Below, piece after piece: positions 59,258 through 64,000 of a DNA stretch of 64,000 nucleotides (position 1 is its first letter; every line of letters starts with the position of its first letter). The position numbers and the translations under genes were made by a program. The notes below the pieces were generated by a model that did not search any database, had not been told where the DNA came from, and was given only the letters and a program-made list of their open reading frames with translations. Origin of the DNA: Ailurus styani (taxonomy: Eukaryota > Chordata > Mammalia > Carnivora > Ailuridae); NCBI GenBank assembly GCA_002007465.1, contig LNAC01000039.1, positions 5,873,003 through 5,937,002 of the forward strand. The letters run 5' to 3'.

Positions 59258-59396
59258 CTGCCGGGGTTGCTCCGAAGACTCGCACCACCGGCACCTTCTT
59301 GACAGGAGCCTGGGTGAGGGGGGATTGGCAGATGTCCAGCCCCTGCAGCGGGCTGGCCATGTAGTAGTCGGCAGTCACTATCCTCACTGAAAACAT
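59258..59396 (-). CDS. REV3L: REV3L coding exon 1 (start codon, residues 1-46)
   Basis: This exon encodes the extreme N-terminus of REV3L, the B-family catalytic subunit of DNA polymerase zeta. That enzyme extends primers past lesions and mismatches in translesion synthesis, working with MAD2L2 (REV7), POLD2 and POLD3 in the nucleus. Read on the minus strand, the ATG is at 59396-59394 and the peptide opens MFSVRIVTADYYMASPLQG and ends VRVFGATPA, which I recognise as mammalian REV3L. The exon gives 139 coding bases (46 codons plus one base) before a consensus donor, GCAG|GTAAG, with GT at 59257-59256, so intron 1 is phase 1. I chose this ATG because conservation begins exactly there; the upstream in-frame sequence is low-complexity Arg/Ala/Cys/Pro with no ATG. 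The 139-base length agrees with the +139/+140 junction I remember for human REV3L cDNA. The exon lies inside the CpG island. Confidence 0.97.
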
Positions 59397-59439
59397 GTTC
59401 GCCGCCGCCGCCACCGCCTCCTCTTCAAGAGCGATCTGG

Positions 59440-59478
59440 CAGCGGCAGCAGCAGCAGCGGCGGCGGCGGCGGCGGCGG
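59440..59478. repeat. (CAG)n(CGG)7 trinucleotide tract in the REV3L leader
   Basis: On the plus strand the tract reads CAG, CGG, four CAG, then seven CGG triplets (59458-59478). In the REV3L transcript it becomes (CCG)7 followed by (CTG)4, which should fold stably and may slow ribosome scanning. Such CGG tracts in CpG-island leaders are often length-polymorphic. Confidence 0.9.
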
Positions 59479-59501
59479 CTTCCTCCGCAGCGACGGCCCC
59501 A

Positions 59502-59522
59502 CAGCAGCGGCGGCGGCGGCGG
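59502..59522. repeat. (CAG)2(CGG)5 trinucleotide tract in the REV3L leader
   Basis: This is a second, shorter copy of the same CAG/CGG pattern 24 bases to the right of the main tract. The repeated arrangement suggests local slippage or duplication. Further short GCC runs lie at 59401-59417, 59611-59620 and 59686-59700. Confidence 0.85.
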
Positions 59523-59624
59523 CGCCCCCTCCCCTCTTCGGCTCGGCCCCCTCCCCTCGCACACACAGAAACCGTGAGCAGCGGCGGCGGGCGGGGCGGT
59601 GTTGGCACTGCTGCCGCCGCCTCC

Positions 59625-59747
59625 TCAGGAGCACCCGGCGAGGGGCAACAGGAGACAAGCCCTGGCGCTTTCGTCGGTGCTGGTACTGCCGCCGCCGCCG
59701 GGAATCACACGGGCTCCTCGGTCCCAGGCTGCAGCTCTTGTTGCCAT
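59625..59747 (-). other. Upstream ORF of 40 codons in the REV3L leader
   Basis: On the minus strand an ATG at 59747-59745 has A at -3 and G at +4 (ATCATCATGG), a strong Kozak match. It opens 40 codons ending in a TGA at 59627-59625. The peptide starts MATRAAAWDRGARVIPGGGG and ends CLLLPLAGCS. It lies 351 bases upstream of the REV3L ATG and in the same phase, but terminates 228 bases before it. Upstream ATGs in the human REV3L leader have been described as limiting translation. Whether this one is in the mRNA depends on a transcription start to the right of 59747. The peptide itself resembles no family I know and is more likely regulatory than functional. Confidence 0.5.
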
Positions 59748-59752
59748 GATGA

Positions 59753-59760
59753 TGATGTCA
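59753..59760. promoter_or_regulatory. CRE/ATF-like site TGATGTCA
   Basis: TGATGTCA differs by one base from the palindromic cAMP-response element TGACGTCA and is a recognised ATF/CREB-type half-variant. It sits beside the upstream ATG of the REV3L leader and near the centre of the CpG island, a typical position for core-promoter CRE sites. Binding is inferred only from the motif. Confidence 0.4.
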
Positions 59761-60119
59761 CGGACGCAACCACTGGGGGAGGGGAGAGGGGGTTGTGTGT
59801 GTGGCGGAGGGCGGTGAGTAGTTGGGGGAGGGGACGCGGCGGGAAAGGGAGCGAGCGGGCCGGGCACCCGAGCGGGACACCCGCGTGGGGGCCGAGAAGG
59901 TGTTTTCTCCCCCGCCCCCGGGCTCGCGGCGAGGGAGGAGGCCGGTGGAAGGCTGGGCCCGCGCCTGGCGCGGGGAATCGATGACTCGGCCGGTGGGCAC
60001 GGCCACCTGGGTGAGGACAGCGGAGGGGGGGTGGCGACGGAGCGCCGATGTCATGGATGGGCTCGGAGGGGCTTGCGGGAGGGGGGCCGCCAGTGTTCGG
60101 GGCCGTTTTGGCGGCTGGG

Positions 60120-60220
60120 CGGGATTGGCCGGAGCTGCGGTGCTCGCGCTCGCCTAGCCGACCGCCATTTCACATCCTGCGGAGGAGGCGGGGGCAGCCG
60201 CGGAGACGGCTTTTTACAAG
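60120..60220 (+). ncRNA. Candidate first exon of the divergent lncRNA (TRAF3IP2-AS1 orthologue)
   Basis: A consensus splice donor, CAAG|GTAAGA with GT at 60221-60222, ends a GC-rich stretch on the plus strand. It is preceded by an inverted CCAAT box (60124-60128) and a YY1-like CCGCCAT element (60162-60168). YY1 sites are often just downstream of TATA-less starts, so a short exon beginning somewhere in 60130-60200 fits. A second good donor, GCG|GTGAGTA, has its GT at 59814-59815 and would suit an earlier start. The region has no convincing protein-coding frame; the ORFs through it are GC artefacts. The lncRNA name rests on human synteny, not on sequence match, and no downstream exon was identified. 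The 5' limit is arbitrary. Confidence 0.45.
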
Positions 60221-60382
60221 GTAAGAAAACCCGCCCGCGGTAGGAGGGAAGCGAAGCGCAGATCTCGTGCCGCCGCGGCCTCGCGGGAGGGCGGGCGGCG
60301 GAACGGGCGGGGCCGGGCGCGGGCGCAGCCGGCCCTTCTCAGGTAACGCCGCGGCTCCGCGCGTGGCCCGAGGGCGGTGCGA

Positions 60383-60450
60383 GGGGCGGGGGCGCGCGAG
60401 CGCGGGCTCCGGCCTATAAAAGGGCCGCCCGGGCGCCCCCTCCCTTCACG
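60383..60450 (+). promoter_or_regulatory. TATA-box promoter with GC box, plus strand
   Basis: A textbook TATA box (TATAAAAG, 60415-60422, followed by GG) lies 24 bases downstream of a GC box GGGGCGGGG (60383-60391). Initiation about 30 bases downstream would fall near the pyrimidine-rich TCCCTTCACG at 60441-60450. The motif sits at the right shoulder of the CpG island and points away from REV3L. It could be an alternative start of the antisense lncRNA or a separate short transcript. A possible donor is ACAT|GTAAGG at about 60645. No credible ORF follows, so any product is probably non-coding. Confidence 0.5.
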
Positions 60451-60999
60451 CGGTGCTGCAGTGTCTGCGCCTGGCCTCCTAAAGGGATTTAGTCACACTC
60501 GGCTCTGCTTAGCTTTGCCAGGGCTTGGCAGCTCCAGTGCTCAGGGATTTCCCACCACGGTGTTTTTCTCCCGCCCTAATAGATCCTCCCTTGGTTTCCT
60601 CTTTGGCCCGGCAGGCCGCGTCCCGGGCGCGCGCGTGTACATGTAAGGACTTGTCCGCGCTGGGTGACCTCTCTCCCCTCCTCCCTCCCCTCCTCCCTCC
60701 CCCGGCAGAATCCAGGATTAAGAGCCTTTCAGAGAAATGTTCGGCCAAAGAAAAATGTCCGTGAAAGTCACCGCGTTAGATGTGGACACCTAGTGCTATG
60801 CATTAACTGTTTGTGTGAGGTTTTATTACCCAAAGGCATAAACGCAAAAGGAAGTGAGGAAGGACTGTTGAACAAAACAACTTTATCCAAAAAGGGGAGG
60901 GGAGATAAATAGGGTGCAGTTGTGAAATCGAAAAAAAAGGGTAGTAACAGAAGCAGCTGGGTTGGCCATCGTATTGAAACCGAGGGGTTTTTGTCTGAC

Positions 61000-61090
61000 T
61001 TGGTCACTAATACTGGGTGTGACCTTGGACGAATAATTTGGTTTTTTCGGACCTCAGTTTCCTCCTCCGCGGAACGAGAGTTTCACTTCA
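61000..61090 (+). mobile_element. MIR SINE fragment
   Basis: GGTGTGACCTTGGACGAATA and GGACCTCAGTTTCCTCCTCC are the MIR core, here with unusually CpG-containing sequence beside the island. Confidence 0.75.
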
Positions 61091-62169
61091 CAAAACCAGA
61101 AGGGTTTCTTCCAGCAAAAAGATTTAAGCAGTCGGAGGCAGAAACCATGGTTTCAAGTTCGAAGTAGGACACTGAATAAAGGGCTTTTGACAGTCATTTT
61201 CAACCTACCCTAATTAGAGATTATTCACACTTATTTATGAAACAGGTGTATTTTAATGGTTAGCAGGTTGCCATGTATTTTTAAGTGGTGTGAGATCCTC
61301 ATTTTGAACCACTGTGGTTCTTCAAATAGGAAAATCAAAAGGCTCAAAGGGACAGATCACTGGTAAGAAGCCGTCTATAAATTCCAGAACATATAACGCT
61401 AATAAGAATTTATGCTCCAAGGGATTTGAGGCTGATTACCACAGAAAATTAGCCTGCAGTTTTCAACCTCAGAGCATGATTATAATAAACATAGGTAGAA
61501 GATTTCTAATATACAGGAAATTACCTAATATTTTTTAAGAGGCAAATCTCTTAAATTGATTAAAGTTTTAGAAGGCTATGGAAGTGATTTAAAAATAGCA
61601 CTACTGTGCTAAAATGCATTTTCTTGTAAAATATTTTTGTGCAAGCTGAATGTCAGATGCATGACACCAGTGATTCTCATAATATTCTATGGCACTGGAG
61701 TTTTAAAATTTAATATTTTGGCTCTTACTAAGTCACATCTTTAGTGATGAGGCCTGGAAATCTATATTAGCAACCTCACCCACCACTCATGATTCTAAAG
61801 CAATATAAAATTGAGAGTTCCTGTACTATATTATAATCCAAGTACATCCATAATATTAAAATTACACTATTCCTAACTAGAAAAAGGTAAAACCATCAAA
61901 TTCATGGACTAGCTATTTCTAGAAAAGGGTTTCTTTCCCCCTACCTCTTGAATCAACATGATTGACTAAGAAAAGACAGTTGCAATCACAATTCAAATCT
62001 TTCCAAAACGCCAAGGAAAGAATGTTCACTCTTGAAGAAAAACATTTGCAGCATAAAATTAGGATATTTTGTCCACCTCCTGTAATTGAGTTTATGCTGA
62101 TGCTGGAATTGAAAATCTGACAATACTTCCCTAATTAGTCACTATCAAATGTGTAAGTAAGAAAGAGTT

Positions 62170-62345
62170 CTGGAATTTTAGGTGAGGAAATGAAAATTTT
62201 AAACCATCATTTACTAGCTAAATGTGTTTGGAAGGATCACTTTTTGGAGTTTGTTTCCTCATCTATGAAATGGATAGTAATTTCTGTTTTAACTTCTCAG
62301 GGATGGTACAGGCTCAAATGAGATAACAAATGTGAAAGTATCATC
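62170..62345 (+). mobile_element. MIR SINE
   Basis: GTTTGTTTCCTCATCTATGA, GGATAGTAATTTCTGTTTTA and CAAATGAGATAACAAATGTG follow the MIR order. Confidence 0.7.
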
Positions 62346-62410
62346 ATAAACTGTTGACATCCAGAGGTTTAACCCCTCTAAAAGAAGTCAATAAAATCAT
62401 TTGCAGTTTT

Positions 62411-62601
62411 TTGCGTTTCCTGAGTGGCTCAGTAGGTTCAAGCATCTGCCATCGGCTCAGGTCATGATCTCAGGGTCCTGGGATCAAGCCCCCCATCGGA
62501 CTTCCTGCTCAGCGGGGAGCCTGCTTTCTCCTCTCTCTCTGCCTGCCTCTCTGCCTAGTTGTGATCTCTCTGTCAAATAAATAAATAAAATCTAAAAAAA
62601 A
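62411..62601 (+). mobile_element. Can-SINE, mustelid-type tail
   Basis: The extreme 5' end is changed (TTTCCTGAGTGGCTCAGTAG), but the body and CTGCCTGCCTCTCTGCCTAG tail are intact. Target duplication AAAATCATTTGCAGTTTT (62393-62410) / AAAATCATTTGTAGTTTT (62602-62619). Confidence 0.95.
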
Positions 62602-62619
62602 AAAATCATTTGTAGTTTT

Positions 62620-64000
62620 CTTATCTACACAGAATAAGAGAAATGCCAAATTTGAACTCTCTATATCCTTAAGTATTTCTTTTTTTGTTGTTGTTACTGT
62701 TGAATGGCTTCTGTTTGCTGGGTGATTTGAGATGCAGTGAAACAAAACAGACATGGCCCCTACTCTTACAGAGTTTATAGTCTAGCATCATAAAAATGTA
62801 TTTTAGTCATCTCAATTGACATTTTATCTTTTAGTCCACTGACCTATACTCATCATGTCATGCTTTTAGTAAAAGCCTCCCAAAACTTCTATGCCAGTAC
62901 TGTTGAATGTCTGTTAGTATTTGCCTATTTGCAATTTATAATCTAGAACAGAAGGCAATGGCTACCATAATCTTTCAGCAGGTGTTATAAGATGGCTTAC
63001 ACAATACTCATCCAATCCCCTTCTAGCTTGCTTTCCTGTACTTTAGAAGCTAGAAGATTAAAAACTACAGTTTCTAGACTCCCTTGCAGCTAGAGTGCTG
63101 CTTGCAGCTAGATGATGGTGTGCTGGTAAATGTTTACTAATGGCTGGGGGAGGGTAAAACTCTGATTTGTAGCATTGGCCAATCTTCATGGTGTGAATAC
63201 TCCCAAGCTGCCAAAATGACTTCACTGAATGTGGAATTAGTTGGAAAAGATGCTAACAATCAACAGCCGGCTTCAGCATATCAGTACATTTGACCTAGTT
63301 TCCAACAATCAGATGCACCTATTTAAGACTTTTGTGAAGGTGAGCAACATGATACCTCAACTACTCTCAGGAAGATGGGATTTTCTGACAAACACATGGT
63401 GGAGATAATTTGGTTCTTCTGGGTAGCTGGGGAAGAGTTCTCGCATCCATTTTTAGAGTCATAGGTGCTGACTGGCAGGTGGTGTTGGGATGAGTTTCCA
63501 TAAAATAGCCCTGTGGGATGATGTGGGATGAGTGTTCTTTCCGGTTTGGTTTTTCCTGGATGTTGTTTCTAGCAATGTATTATCCAAGCCTGGTTCTCTC
63601 AGAGAACTGTGAACTAAACACTGTCCTTTAATCCGTTTCTGCTTAAACTAGCTCAGTCATGGCAGCTACATAATTTGCTGAGCCCAGAGCAAAATAAAAA
63701 ATGTGGGGCCCCTTGTTCAAAAAGCAAGATTAAAGTGCCTTATACTTAATAAAATATAGAGCTTTTTCTTTCTTCCGTCATCTCTCCCTTGACTTGTAAT
63801 GATGTTTTGTATTTGCTTTTTAATGTTCTAAGTAAAGAAAAAATTAGGATTTTAAATTATTAGAATGAATTTTACCATTCATCTTTATTTTGTGCAATGC
63901 CACTTGTAAATGCAAATATAAAAGCATTTAACTCATACATAGAATCACCAAAATTACACAATTCATATTTCCTAGTTTATACACACATATGTATTCTGTG
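62620..64000. other. Right-edge sequence, old repeats only
   Basis: A repeat-like block with CTAGACTCCCTTGCAGCTAG lies at about 63075. Another, GTGGGGCCCCTTGTTCAAAA, is at about 63700. Both look like old mammalian interspersed repeats I cannot name. No gene is supported to the edge. Confidence 0.45.

Larger units (their letters stand above)
59397..59760 (-). other. REV3L: REV3L 5' untranslated leader (approximate 5' limit)
   Basis: This is the GC-rich leader directly upstream of the REV3L start codon. It is dominated by CCG, CTG and GCC triplets. The only ATG on the minus strand between 59397 and 59747 is the one that opens the upstream ORF at 59747. The frame of the main ORF is open without ATG for 76 codons upstream of the true start (59624-59397). 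The transcription start cannot be read from sequence and there is no TATA box, so the 5' limit given here is a guess from the island centre. Capped-RNA data would place it. Confidence 0.6.
58690..60660. promoter_or_regulatory. CpG island, probable bidirectional promoter of REV3L and an antisense lncRNA
   Basis: The sequence changes abruptly from AT-rich intron to dense G+C with frequent CpG at about 58.69 kb and returns to AT-rich at about 60.7 kb. The island covers REV3L exon 1 and the leader, and extends about 1 kb beyond it. No TATA box precedes REV3L. Visible elements include a CRE-like TGATGTCA (59753-59760), an ETS core CCGGAAG (about 58734), an inverted CCAAT box ATTGG (60124-60128) next to a YY1-like CCGCCATTT (60162-60170), and many G-rich Sp1-like runs. 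In human 6q21 the plus-strand lncRNA TRAF3IP2-AS1 begins at this position opposite REV3L. The limits are judged by eye. Confidence 0.85.
60660..62392. other. Sequence right of the CpG island, likely intron of the antisense lncRNA
   Basis: G+C falls to background. A MIR-type CTGGGTGTGACCTTGGACGA / CTCAGTTTCCTCCTCCGCGG block lies at about 61000-61090 and another MIR-like stretch at 62170-62340 (GTTTCCTCATCTATGAAATG). No exon identified. Confidence 0.5.

Noticed and set aside
58672..59364. 230-residue plus-strand ORF through the CpG island
   Set aside because: It is Arg/Pro/Ala-rich, antisense to REV3L exon 1, and one of many overlapping ORFs expected in stop-poor GC-rich DNA. No domain is visible.
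59606..59608. Alternative REV3L upstream start at 59608
   Set aside because: The codon is GTG, not ATG, in a different frame from REV3L and in GC-repeat context, so there is no reason to treat it as a start.
58798..60157. Several 70-150 residue ORFs on both strands of the CpG island
   Set aside because: All are low-complexity GC artefacts except the portion from 59396 that is REV3L exon 1. Several use non-ATG starts.
1..64000. tRNA genes
   Set aside because: The tRNA-like heads belong to tRNA-derived SINEs; no stand-alone cloverleaf was seen.
1..64000. CRISPR arrays, operons, phage or bacterial mobile elements
   Set aside because: The regularly recurring sequence is SINE copies of about 180-200 bp in both orientations with separate target duplications. 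Intron structure, CpG island and repeat content are mammalian.

Overview
This is nuclear DNA from a mammal, almost certainly a carnivoran and most likely a mustelid. The evidence is about 29 tRNA-Lys-derived carnivore SINEs (Can-SINEs) on both strands, recognisable by the core GGGGCGCCTGGGTGGCTCAG followed by a TCAGGTCATGATC block. Several belong to a subtype (GGTTAAAGCC, with a CTGCCTGCCTCTCTGCC tail) that I associate with ferret, mink, badger and relatives. The background is old mammalian L1M/HAL1, L2, MIR, hAT and Tigger1 fossils. Nothing prokaryotic is present.

The only protein-coding gene I can support is the 5' end of REV3L, the catalytic subunit of DNA polymerase zeta, on the minus strand. 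Three coding exons are visible. Exon 1 is 59258-59396 (start codon, residues 1-46 plus one base), the second coding exon is 7056-7245, and the third is 1310-1384. Their junctions have GT/AG signals and compatible phases, and they join without a frameshift into residues 1-134 of a protein of about 3,130 residues. Intron 1 is about 52.0 kb and intron 2 about 5.7 kb. Intron 3 runs off the left edge.

The 5' end of REV3L lies in a strong CpG island (about 58.69-60.66 kb). Its 5'UTR carries CCG/CTG trinucleotide runs and a 40-codon upstream ORF in good Kozak context. The plus strand of the island has splice donors at 59814 and 60221, and 0.2 kb further right a TATA box with a GC box. By synteny with human 6q21 this is where the divergent non-coding RNA TRAF3IP2-AS1 begins, so the island is probably a bidirectional promoter.

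The rest is intron or intergenic sequence filled with repeats. Most notable are a near-complete L1M 5' half (15.0-17.85 kb) carrying a nested Tigger1 DNA transposon and a SINE, other L1M/HAL1 bodies at 22.4-24.4, 30.3-32.3, 39.4-42.3 and 52.4-53.4 kb, and a truncated U6 snRNA pseudogene at 24.44 kb. Many SINEs have intact target-site duplications. I found no intact transposase, reverse transcriptase or retroviral gene, and no new multi-gene system. The most informative parts are the REV3L leader with its divergent promoter, and a few structure-prone DNA stretches in the introns.
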